From the NCBI GenBank assembly GCA_007122505.1, contig SKTQ01000155.1, positions 1 to 22,432 on the forward strand: a stretch of DNA of 22,432 nucleotides, in the 5' to 3' direction. Source of the stretch: Bacteroidales bacterium. GTDB taxonomy: Bacteria > Bacteroidota > Bacteroidia > Bacteroidales > UBA7960. This document shows positions 7,375 to 14,467 of this stretch, piece by piece. Below the pieces are notes generated by a model. That model worked only from the letters and a program-made list of their open reading frames with translations, did not search any database and was not told the origin of the DNA. Each line of letters starts with the position of its first letter. The stretch's first letter is position 1. Position numbers and translations under genes: made by a program.

Positions 7375-8484
7375 ATGGATCAATTTGTTGTATCTGCGCG
7401 TAAATACAGGCCACCCACCTTCGATCTTGTGGTGGGGCAGCGGTCGATTACCAACACGCTGAAAAACGCCATCCGCACCAATCACATCGCCCAGGCTTTT
7501 CTTTTCTGCGGGCCAAGGGGTGTCGGGAAAACAACCTGTGCGCGCATTCTGGCAAAAACCATCAACTGCGAAAATATTACAGAGAATATCGAGGCATGCA
7601 ACGAATGTGAGTCCTGTCTCTCTTTCAATAAGTCCCATTCTTTTAATGTACATGAACTGGATGCCGCTTCAAACAATTCCGTTGACGGAATCCGGGCACT
7701 AATCGACCAGGTGCGTATTCCTCCGCAGGTCGGTAAATATAAAGTTTATATCATTGATGAGGTGCACATGCTCTCGCAGCAAGCATTCAATGCTTTTTTG
7801 AAAACTCTGGAAGAGCCGCCGGCATATGCCAAGTTTATCCTGGCAACCACAGAAAAACAAAAAATCATCCCCACCATACTGTCCCGTTGCCAGATTTTTG
7901 ACTTCGCGCGCATTACTGTTGAAGACATCACCAAACAACTGGCTTATGTAGCAGAAAAAGAGTCTGTTGAGGCAGATATCAACGCCTTGCACATCATCAG
8001 CCAAAAAGCCGATGGTGCCATGCGCGACGCCCTTTCCATCTTTGATCAGATTGTCAGCATTACCGGAAACAGTATCACCTACACCCAGGTAATTGAGAAC
8101 CTGAATGTTCTTGATTATGACTACTATTTCCGGATGACTGATCTCATTTTGGAAGAAAAAGGTTCGGAAATATTGTTGTTGATCAATGAGATCATTCAGA
8201 AAGGATTTAATGGGGATGATTTCATTACAGGATTTGGAAGCCATCTGCGCAACCTGCTGATTTGCAAAGACCCGGCCACTATTCCCCTTCTGGAAACAAG
8301 TGCAGACATCCGGGAAAAATACAGCGGGCAATCGGCCAAATGTCCAGCTCCTTTCCTTATGGAAGCTTTGGAGATCAACAACAAAGCCGATACCCAATAC
8401 AAAATAAGCAGCAATCAGCGTTTGCTGTTGGAATTGTCTCTTTTGCAGATGGCTGCCCTTGAAAAAAAAAAGACCGTCCGGTAG
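7375..8484 (+). CDS. dnaX: DNA polymerase III clamp-loader subunit, zero-frame (gamma-like) product
   Basis: ATPase subunit that loads the beta clamp on DNA. The zero frame encodes 369 residues covering the three clamp-loader domains: Walker A GPRGVGKT (46-53), zinc-binding cysteines Cys65, Cys75, Cys78 and Cys81, Walker B IIDEVHML (126-133), sensor 1 LATTE (156-160), the SRC motif (170-172), and a helical domain III ending about residue 360 (ISSNQRLLLELSLLQMAAL). It then reads EKKKTVR and stops at 8482-8484. Bacteroidota DnaX proteins usually continue for ~200 more residues. Those are encoded here in the -1 frame starting at the same A10 run, so this frame by itself gives a tau-less, gamma-like protein. 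See the slippery-site entry. A one-base sequencing error in the A run is the main alternative. Confidence 0.93.
   Translation: MDQFVVSARKYRPPTFDLVVGQRSITNTLKNAIRTNHIAQAFLFCGPRGVGKTTCARILAKTINCENITENIEACNECESCLSFNKSHSFNVHELDAASNNSVDGIRALIDQVRIPPQVGKYKVYIIDEVHMLSQQAFNAFLKTLEEPPAYAKFILATTEKQKIIPTILSRCQIFDFARITVEDITKQLAYVAEKESVEADINALHIISQKADGAMRDALSIFDQIVSITGNSITYTQVIENLNVLDYDYYFRMTDLILEEKGSEILLLINEIIQKGFNGDDFITGFGSHLRNLLICKDPATIPLLETSADIREKYSGQSAKCPAPFLMEALEINNKADTQYKISSNQRLLLELSLLQMAALEKKKTVR
8462..8484 (+). promoter_or_regulatory. Candidate dnaX recoding site: A10 run with A_AAA_AAG slippery heptamer
   Basis: Ten consecutive A (8462-8471) are followed by G. Zero-frame codons are GAA AAA AAA AAG, so 8466-8472 is A_AAA_AAG in the phase required for -1 slippage, the same heptamer used in E. 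coli dnaX. The -1 frame is closed by TGA at 8460-8462 and the zero frame by TAG at 8482-8484, so a switch is possible only inside this ~20-nt window. I see no strong stimulatory stem-loop downstream and no Shine-Dalgarno-like stimulator upstream. The A10 run could equally promote polymerase slippage, as reported for Thermus dnaX: one added A gives the same fusion. Confidence 0.7.
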
Positions 8485-9128
8485 CCCTTTCCCCTCCCCG
8501 GGTATTGGTTAAGCCTGATATGCAGGATGACAGCAGGAAGCAGGTTGTTAAAACCGTAACAGAAGCAGCCGGACAAATATCTTTAAAAAGCACGCAACCT
8601 CCCGTTGAAGAAGCCACAAAAAAGGCGGAAAAAAAACCTGCCCGTTCAACAGAACAGGGCCGGTTAAGTATCAGCAAAGTCAGCCTGAAGATTCATCAGC
8701 CCGCAGCCGGAGATGACTCCGGGAAAGATGGATCTGATATTCCTGAATCCGACCGGCCAAAAGCGGTTTTTACATACGATGACTTGCTGAACCACTGGAA
8801 AACCCTTGCAAAATCCTATAAAGATTCCAGTCCGGCCCTGTATGTGGCTATGACCAAACAAAAACCGACCCTGCTAAAGGATCATGTCATCATGGTTTAT
8901 CTCGACAATGCCATACAACAGGACATCATTCATGAAAAGAAACCAGAACTGCTTGGTTATCTGCATAGTAAACTAAAAAACTTCAGTTTGCGTCTGGCAA
9001 CCGAGATCCGCAGCCAGGGGAGCGGTCAGAAGATTTACCTTCCCAAGGAAAAACTACAAGCCCTGATTAAAAAGAATCCGGACATCAAAATGCTTCAGGA
9101 TGAGTTTGGGTTGGATGTGGACTATTGA
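8463..9128 (+). CDS. dnaX: C-terminal tau extension of DnaX in the -1 frame
   Basis: This frame opens only after a TGA at 8460-8462 and runs to the stop at 9126-9128. It has no convincing start (the only upstream-lying initiator is a TTG at 8505), so I read it as the second half of dnaX rather than a separate gene. It starts as a low-complexity linker rich in K, P, S and E (to about 8750), then a folded domain from FTYDDLLNHWKTLAK through VYLDNAIQQDIIHEKKPELLGYL to the end KNPDIKMLQDEFGLDVDY. That domain and ending are typical of the C-terminus of Bacteroidota DnaX (tau), the part that in E. coli contacts the polymerase and the helicase. Joined at AAG 8470-8472, the full tau would be 366 + 218 = 584 residues. 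Confidence 0.8.
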   Translation, partial: KKKDRPVALSPPRVLVKPDMQDDSRKQVVKTVTEAAGQISLKSTQPPVEEATKKAEKKPARSTEQGRLSISKVSLKIHQPAAGDDSGKDGSDIPESDRPKAVFTYDDLLNHWKTLAKSYKDSSPALYVAMTKQKPTLLKDHVIMVYLDNAIQQDIIHEKKPELLGYLHSKLKNFSLRLATEIRSQGSGQKIYLPKEKLQALIKKNPDIKMLQDEFGLDVDY

Positions 9129-9139
9129 TACATCAAACA

Positions 9140-9153
9140 TTAACAATTGTTAA
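9140..9153. repeat. 14-bp perfect palindrome upstream of the M16 operon promoter
   Basis: TTAACAATTGTTAA is perfectly self-complementary. It ends 3 nt before the TTG of the putative -33 box, a position that suits an operator. Its overall AT-richness means chance cannot be excluded. Confidence 0.35.
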
Positions 9154-9156
9154 AAG

Positions 9157-9184
9157 TTGCAGAAACATTTTTTACATAATTTTG
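9157..9184 (+). promoter_or_regulatory. Promoter of the M16 peptidase pair
   Basis: TTG (9157-9159) is followed after 17 nt by TAATTTTG (9177-9184), an exact TAnnTTTG box. Transcription would begin near 9190, about 50 nt upstream of the ATG at 9240. Confidence 0.5.
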
Positions 9185-9239
9185 TTGCTCTTTTACAGTT
9201 TGTTGAAAATCATTATGTAAAACCACTAAACTATAAACA

Positions 9240-10565
9240 ATGAATCCAAAATTGAGGCTATTTGCTTTCCTTTTTCTTCTGCTTGGCTTTTTCACTGCCC
9301 AGGCTGCGGAGCAAAGGATTGAATTCACGGAGTACACGCTGGATAACGGGCTCCATGTGATTCTCCATCAGGACAATACCACACCGAATGTTGTGGTAAA
9401 TATCATGTATCATGTGGGTGGGAAAAACGAACATCCTGACAGGAGGGGGTTTGCCCATTTTTTTGAACATCTCATGTTTGAAGGTTCAAAGCACATCGGA
9501 AGGGGAGAATTTGCTGAAATCGTTGAGGCTGCGGGCGGGTCGTTGAATGCCTACACCAGTTTTGATGTTACCAACTACTTTGTGTTGTTGCCCTCCAACC
9601 AGCTTGAGCTTGGTTTGTGGCTTGAATCAGAGCGTTTGCTGCATCCGGTGATTGACTCCATCGGCATTGCAACTCAAAAGGACGTTGTTACCGAAGAGAT
9701 GAAGCAGGTCCGAGATAACAGGCCTTATGGCCGTTTGATGCTTGAAACCATCAGTCGCGCCTTTACCGTGCATCCCTACCACACAGACGTTCTCGGACCC
9801 GATGAGCACATCCGCAATGCTACCTACGAGGAAATTATTGCTTTCCATGATATGTTTTATGTACCCAACAATGCGGTACTGGTTGTTTCCGGAGATATTG
9901 ACATTGAAGAAACACAACGGTTAGTAGAACTATATTTCGGTGACATCCCCAGGGGGGAGCACGAAATTTTCAGGCCTGATGTGGTGGAGCCAATGCGTAC
10001 CACCGAATTGCGTGATACTGTTTTTGATCAGATCCAGTTGCCTGCCTACATACAGGCATACCCCATCCCCGCACAGGGAACAGAAGATTATTATGCTCTG
10101 CGTATGCTCGGTTCATTATTGTCGCAGGGTCAAAGCAGCCGCTTGTACCGCAGAATGGTTGTTGAAGAACAGGTCGCTTTGCAGGTTCAGGCCATGCCTC
10201 TTGGTTTGGAAGACCCGGGCATCCACATGATTTTGTCCATTCCCAATATGGGGGTTGACCCACTTGCCCTGGAGGAGATCATTGACGAAGAACTGGAAAT
10301 GGTGCGCGCGGAGCTGATCACAGAAGAAGAGTTTCAGAAACTGCGCAACCAGGTCGAAAGCCGGATGGTAAACAGCAACACCACCATTGCCAGACGAGCC
10401 ATGAACCTGGCTGAATATTATCTGTTGTATGGCGATACCAACCTTATTAATACAGAAATTGACAGATACATGGCTGTTACGCGGGAAGATATCCAAAGGG
10501 TAGCCCAACAATATTTGCGTGAGGACGGCAGGGTGGTCCTGTTCTATTTGCCTGAAGCCTTATAA
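9240..10565 (+). CDS. M16 family zinc metallopeptidase, catalytic (zinc-site) subunit
   Basis: A 441-residue exported M16B-type protease. The signal peptide spans residues 1 to ~22 (FLFLLLGFFTAQA). The inverted zinc motif HFFEH is at 73-77, with the downstream acidic ligand in VVTEEM (Glu152/153), close to the canonical ~76-residue spacing. The C-terminal half lacks the Arg/Tyr substrate-binding pair of typical single-chain M16 enzymes: the matching segment reads LYRRMVVEEQVALQV. That pair is present in the next gene, 31 bp downstream, so the two products probably form a periplasmic heterodimer, one giving the zinc site and the other the Arg/Tyr site, as described for other bacterial M16B pairs. 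Substrate unknown; peptide degradation is the likely role. Confidence 0.93.
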   Translation: MNPKLRLFAFLFLLLGFFTAQAAEQRIEFTEYTLDNGLHVILHQDNTTPNVVVNIMYHVGGKNEHPDRRGFAHFFEHLMFEGSKHIGRGEFAEIVEAAGGSLNAYTSFDVTNYFVLLPSNQLELGLWLESERLLHPVIDSIGIATQKDVVTEEMKQVRDNRPYGRLMLETISRAFTVHPYHTDVLGPDEHIRNATYEEIIAFHDMFYVPNNAVLVVSGDIDIEETQRLVELYFGDIPRGEHEIFRPDVVEPMRTTELRDTVFDQIQLPAYIQAYPIPAQGTEDYYALRMLGSLLSQGQSSRLYRRMVVEEQVALQVQAMPLGLEDPGIHMILSIPNMGVDPLALEEIIDEELEMVRAELITEEEFQKLRNQVESRMVNSNTTIARRAMNLAEYYLLYGDTNLINTEIDRYMAVTREDIQRVAQQYLREDGRVVLFYLPEAL

Positions 10566-10596
10566 ACCTGAAAAAACCAACAAAATCTGATATATC

Positions 10597-12660
10597 ATGA
10601 AAAGAATATTTATTGCAGTTGCATTGATCCTCTTTGCCGTTTACACGCTCAGTGCACAGGTAGACAGAAGTCGCCGCCCGGAGCCGGGACCGGCACCTGT
10701 AATCCAGCTTGGCGAGTTTGACTCGTTTGAACTGGCCAACGGCCTAAGGGTAATTGTTGTGGAAAATCGCCAGGTGCCCGTTGTATCTTTTCAGCTGACG
10801 CTGGATATTGACCCTGTATTTGAAGGTGACGCCACAGGTTTTGTCAGCATGGCAGGTTCACTCATGCGCGAGGGAACCACCAACCGGACAAAACAGGAAA
10901 TTGATGAAGCCATTGATTTTATAGGCGGGTCGCTTTCTACATTCTCCTCCGGCATGTTTGCTTCTTCGCTCACGAGGCATAAGGAAACTTTGCTCGACCT
11001 GATGACCGATATTCTGTTCAACCCCTCCTTCCCGGAAAATGAGATGGAGAGGCTGATCAACCAGAGCAAATCCGGACTGGCTACCGTGCGCAATGATGCA
11101 GGTGCCATGGCATCCAATGTTTCACGTGCTGTTGTTTACGGTGCTGATCATCCTTATGGAGAAGTAACCACCGAAGAAAGCCTTGAAAACATTACCATTG
11201 ACATGATCCGTCAGTATTATAAGGATCACTTTAAACCAAATGTTGCCTACATGGTGATCGTGGGCGATATCGATGCAACCCAGGCCCGTGAACTGATGGA
11301 AAACCATTTCGGGCAATGGGAGCCGGGTGAAGTGCCTTCCCGCACATTTCCCACACCACAGCCTCCGCAAGGGCGGCGTGTTGCTTTCGCTGATCGCAGT
11401 GGAGCAGTGCAGAGTGTTGTCATTGTTACGCATCCTTTGGTGTTGACCCCCGGACATGAAGACGCCATCAAGGTTAGTGTGATGAACTCTATCCTTGGCG
11501 GTGGTGCATTTTCCGGTCGTTTGATGCAAAACCTCCGTGAAGATAAAGGTTATACCTATGGTGCAAGATCAAATATCGGCACCGACCCCCTTGTGAGCCG
11601 GTTTACTGCCCGTACAGAAGTACGTAACGAAGTGACCGACAGCACCGTTGTCCAGATTCTTTATGAAATGGAACGGATGATCAATGAGTTGGTGGATGAA
11701 AGCAGCCTGCAGCTTACCAAGAATTTTATGACAGGTAGCTTTGCACGGGCATTGGAAAGTCCCAGAACCATTGCCAATTTTGCCCTTAACATTGCCCGTT
11801 ACGACTTGCCTGAGGATTATTACGCAACCTACCTGGAAAGACTCAATGCCGTAACGGTGGAGGATGTGCAGCAAATGGCTGCCAAATATCTGAAACCTGA
11901 TAATTCCATCATCGTAGTGGCAGGTAACCGCTCGGAGGTTGCTGAAACACTGATCCCTTTCAGTGCCACCGGTGAAGTTGAATTTTTTGATGCCTTTGGC
12001 CGGCCGTTTGAAGAACCCGATCTGATGCCGGCTCCCGCGGGCTATACAGCCGAAACCGTTATTGAAAAGTATATCGAGGCAAGAGGGGGACGCGCCAAAC
12101 TGGAAGGCATTCAGGACATGACACAAGTAATCACCGCAAGCACAATGGGTATGCAACTGCAGGTAAAAGCCTACCAAAAAGCTCCCAACTATTTCCTGCA
12201 GAGAATGGAAATGGGCGGAATGACCCTTTCGCAACAAGCTTTCGACGGTGAAAAAGCTGTTGTACTATCTCAAATGGGCCGCCAGGAATTTACAGAAGGG
12301 GAGGAGTTTGACCAGTTTAAGCTTCAGTCGGTGATGATCTCCGAGCTTCGTTACGAAGAATACGGTATTCAAAAAGAATTGCTTGGAATGGAGGTTGTGG
12401 GCGGAAAGAAAGCATACAAAATTGAAGTTACCTCTCCGGCAGGTGCTGTATCCCATGAATATTATTGTGCGGAAACAGGGTTCAAAATACAATCGGTTAG
12501 CGATATGAGCCTTAGTACATATTCGGATTACAGGGAAGTGAGCGGCATTATGGTTCCCCATAAGACAGTGCAGCAAGCAGGCCCGCAAACCGTTGAAATG
12601 ACAGTTGACGAGATTTCTATCAACTCCGGTCTCGACAGTTCACTGTTTGTAATAGAATAA
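10597..12660 (+). CDS. M16-like non-catalytic subunit fused to a C-terminal LolA-like domain
   Basis: 687 residues with a signal peptide (1 to ~20, ending LSAQ). Residues ~40-455 form two M16 domains. The zinc motif is gone: where the partner has FAHFFEHLMFEGS this protein reads FVSMAGSLMREGT (82-94), so both His and the Glu become Ser84, Ser88 and Gly87. The C-terminal M16 signature is intact, LREDKGYTYGARS (313-325), giving the Arg314/Tyr319 pair. Residues ~484-687 are an added beta-rich domain resembling LolA-like periplasmic proteins, including YSDYREVSGIMVPHK near 635-650, a segment shared with the protein at 360-1217. It is probably the structural and substrate-binding partner of the upstream peptidase; the tail may dock to lipoproteins or membrane, which is inference. 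Confidence 0.9.
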   Translation: MKRIFIAVALILFAVYTLSAQVDRSRRPEPGPAPVIQLGEFDSFELANGLRVIVVENRQVPVVSFQLTLDIDPVFEGDATGFVSMAGSLMREGTTNRTKQEIDEAIDFIGGSLSTFSSGMFASSLTRHKETLLDLMTDILFNPSFPENEMERLINQSKSGLATVRNDAGAMASNVSRAVVYGADHPYGEVTTEESLENITIDMIRQYYKDHFKPNVAYMVIVGDIDATQARELMENHFGQWEPGEVPSRTFPTPQPPQGRRVAFADRSGAVQSVVIVTHPLVLTPGHEDAIKVSVMNSILGGGAFSGRLMQNLREDKGYTYGARSNIGTDPLVSRFTARTEVRNEVTDSTVVQILYEMERMINELVDESSLQLTKNFMTGSFARALESPRTIANFALNIARYDLPEDYYATYLERLNAVTVEDVQQMAAKYLKPDNSIIVVAGNRSEVAETLIPFSATGEVEFFDAFGRPFEEPDLMPAPAGYTAETVIEKYIEARGGRAKLEGIQDMTQVITASTMGMQLQVKAYQKAPNYFLQRMEMGGMTLSQQAFDGEKAVVLSQMGRQEFTEGEEFDQFKLQSVMISELRYEEYGIQKELLGMEVVGGKKAYKIEVTSPAGAVSHEYYCAETGFKIQSVSDMSLSTYSDYREVSGIMVPHKTVQQAGPQTVEMTVDEISINSGLDSSLFVIE

Positions 12661-12693
12661 AATATTGACCAAACTTTTACGATCATTTGGCAG

Positions 12694-12726
12694 GCGGCTC
12701 CTTTATCAAAGGGGCCGCTTTTTTTT
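12694..12726 (+). terminator. Rho-independent terminator of the M16 operon
   Basis: GCGGCTCCTTT (12694-12704) pairs with AAAGGGGCCGC (12708-12718) in an 11-bp stem with one G-T wobble, loop ATC, followed by eight T. A textbook terminator 33 nt after the stop. Confidence 0.92.
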
Positions 12727-12833
12727 GCTGAGCTACGATTGCCGGCCGGCAGCATAGCCATGTGAAAAATGCGCCACAGGCATCAATGATCAACTAAGGG
12801 TTGACGAAAAACAGCCGGTTAATCATGCAAGTG

Positions 12834-12864
12834 CTGGAAAATTCATAATTGTGCCGTATATTTG
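12834..12864 (+). promoter_or_regulatory. Candidate promoter of the YihY-family gene
   Basis: CTGG (weak -33, 12834-12837) then 19 nt, then TATATTTG (12857-12864), an exact TAnnTTTG. A TTG at 12862 that could extend the reading frame lies inside this box, which supports the ATG at 12907 as the real start. Confidence 0.45.
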
Positions 12865-12906
12865 ACATTCTGCAGCGACAATAAAGAACAAAATGATTCA
12901 TCCGAG

Positions 12907-14241
12907 ATGAAAAAAAAGATAAGGGAGGTTGTAAAAACCATTGACCAGGCGACACATTTTGTGATGGTTGACATATGGCGTATACCGCTAAAGGATTTAT
13001 CGCCCCGTAAAACTTTTCTGATCAAACAGTTGCGTATAATTGTACTTGCGTTGCGCGGTGTGCGTGAAGACAAGCTGTTGCTACGGGCTCCTGCCCTAAC
13101 GTTCTATTCTATGTTTAGCATTGTACCCGTTGCCGCACTGGCTTTTGGCATAGCCAAAGGTTTTGGGTTAGAAATGTATGTTGAAAGGCAGTTGGAGACA
13201 GCACTGGCGGGAAGGGAAGAGGTTTTCAATTTCGTCATGGAGCTTACAGAATCATTTCTGCAGCAGGCACACGGAGGTACAGTTGCCGCCGTGGGTCTTA
13301 TCATTCTGTTGTACACCATTACCATGCTACTGGTAAATATCGAGGAGTCTTTCAACAAGATATGGCAGGTAAACAAATCCAGGACATGGGCACGTAAATT
13401 CAGCGACTATTTTTCCATGATGTTCCTCGCTCCTCTTTTCTTCATCATGGCAGGTGCTCTGACCGTTTTTCTAAACACTCAGATCCAGGAGGACAATGGT
13501 ACATTGTTAAACCCGGTTTTGCTTGTCCTCGTGCAACTGATACCATATCTCCTTTTGTGGATCATCTTTACCCTGCTTTATATCATCATGCCAAATACCA
13601 AGGTGAAGTTTTCCTCGGCACTGATTGCCGCTATCATCGCGGGGACATTATTCCAGCTGGTTCAATGGGCATACGTCGCTTTTCAGATTGGGGCCGCACG
13701 CTTCGGTGCCATATACGGGTCTTTTGCCGCGCTTCCCCTGTTGCTTTTATGGATGCAGGTCAGCTGGATCGTTGTATTGTTTGGTGCCGAGCTTTCCTTC
13801 GCCAACCAGCATGTTGACAATTATGAGTTTGAGGCGGAAACCAAGAATATTAGCCCGTTTAATAAAAAGGTGCTTGCGCTTTATATTTTACATCAGATCA
13901 TTCACAACTTCCGCATGGGCGAAAAGCCTTTGACTGCTGATACCGTCTCGCAAGAACTGGAGATACCCAACAGCCTTGTACGCAATATCCTGAATGAGCT
14001 ATGTACGGTAAAGCTTGTCAATGAAATTGAGACTGTGCAGTCTAAAGAAAAGGCTTATCAGCCAGCTATTGATATCCATGTGGTTACCATCAAAATGGTG
14101 ATTGAGCGACTTGAAAATAAGGGTATGGATGTACTCATTGCCAAACCTTCTCCCAAGCTTGACACCTTCAAACAGACACTGTCTGATTTTTATACGATGC
14201 TGGAAAAGTCGAAAGAGAATCAACTGCTCAAAGATATATAG
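12907..14241 (+). CDS. YihY/BrkB family inner-membrane protein with C-terminal winged-helix-like domain
   Basis: 444 residues. After a basic N-terminus, RAPALTFYSMFSIVPVAALAFGIAKGFG begins the YihY/BrkB domain, with about six membrane segments (roughly residues 62-83, 122-145, 172-193, 213-236, 244-264 and 272-296). The family signature FGAIYGSFAALPLLLLWMQVSW, followed by GAELSFANQ, is clear. The C-terminal ~140 residues are cytoplasmic in appearance and include a winged-helix-like stretch (TADTVSQELEIPNSLVRNIL) found in some longer family members. The molecular role is not settled: older records call the family ribonuclease BN, which is wrong, and BrkB was linked to serum resistance. Envelope integrity or transport is the usual guess. 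Single-gene unit with its own promoter and terminator. Confidence 0.9.
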   Translation: MKKKIREVVKTIDQATHFVMVDIWRIPLKDLSPRKTFLIKQLRIIVLALRGVREDKLLLRAPALTFYSMFSIVPVAALAFGIAKGFGLEMYVERQLETALAGREEVFNFVMELTESFLQQAHGGTVAAVGLIILLYTITMLLVNIEESFNKIWQVNKSRTWARKFSDYFSMMFLAPLFFIMAGALTVFLNTQIQEDNGTLLNPVLLVLVQLIPYLLLWIIFTLLYIIMPNTKVKFSSALIAAIIAGTLFQLVQWAYVAFQIGAARFGAIYGSFAALPLLLLWMQVSWIVVLFGAELSFANQHVDNYEFEAETKNISPFNKKVLALYILHQIIHNFRMGEKPLTADTVSQELEIPNSLVRNILNELCTVKLVNEIETVQSKEKAYQPAIDIHVVTIKMVIERLENKGMDVLIAKPSPKLDTFKQTLSDFYTMLEKSKENQLLKDI

Positions 14242-14280
14242 GTTTCCGTTCTGGGTTTTTCAGCTTTCTTTTCTTTTTAG

Positions 14281-14307
14281 GAAGGCAGCTTGCCTTTTCT
14301 TTTATTT
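14281..14307 (+). terminator. Terminator after the YihY-family gene
   Basis: AAGGCA (14282-14287), loop GCT and TGCCTT (14291-14296) form a 6-bp hairpin followed by a T-rich tail (TTCTTTTATTT). It starts 40 nt after the stop codon. Confidence 0.6.
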
Positions 14308-14368
14308 CCGTGTTTTTTTGGGGAAATAAGCATTGTGTTTTTTTATTCCGAAAAAATAACGTAACTTG

Positions 14369-14396
14369 CGTAACGTAATTTACGTAACGTAATTTA
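14369..14396. repeat. Tandem 14-bp direct repeat upstream of the ATPase gene
   Basis: CGTAACGTAATTTA occurs twice in perfect tandem (14369-14382, 14383-14396). A partial copy (CGTAACTTG) precedes it at 14360-14368. The unit junction forms the palindrome TTACGTAA (14380-14387). It looks like stacked operator sites or an expanded microsatellite-like element. Confidence 0.55.
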
Positions 14397-14397
14397 C

Positions 14398-14429
14398 ATG
14401 ATGGCAAATTCCTGCCATCATCATTTTTT
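14398..14429 (+). terminator. Terminator-like hairpin in the leader of the ATPase gene
   Basis: ATGATGGCA (14398-14406), loop AATTCC and TGCCATCAT (14413-14421) form a perfect 9-bp stem followed by CA and six T (14424-14429). It is 157 nt after the YihY-family stop, behind another terminator, and only 38 nt before the ATPase ATG. It could therefore be a second-line terminator or an attenuator. Confidence 0.6.
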
Positions 14430-14467
14430 CGTATCTCCCTGAATAGGAGCGGCAAACATTGTGTGCT

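Noticed and set aside
8505..9128. A separate hypothetical gene starting at TTG 8505
   Set aside because: The protein is the recognisable C-terminus of DnaX, the TTG has no support, and the same frame reads sensibly upstream to the A10 run where it meets the dnaX zero frame.
12862..12906. Upstream TTG start for the YihY-family gene
   Set aside because: The TTG lies inside the TATATTTG promoter-like box, and ATG 12907 follows with a typical basic N-terminus.
12907..14241. Annotation as ribonuclease BN
   Set aside because: That name was transferred to the YihY/BrkB family in error; true RNase BN is the unrelated ElaC/RNase Z-type enzyme. This is a multi-pass membrane protein.
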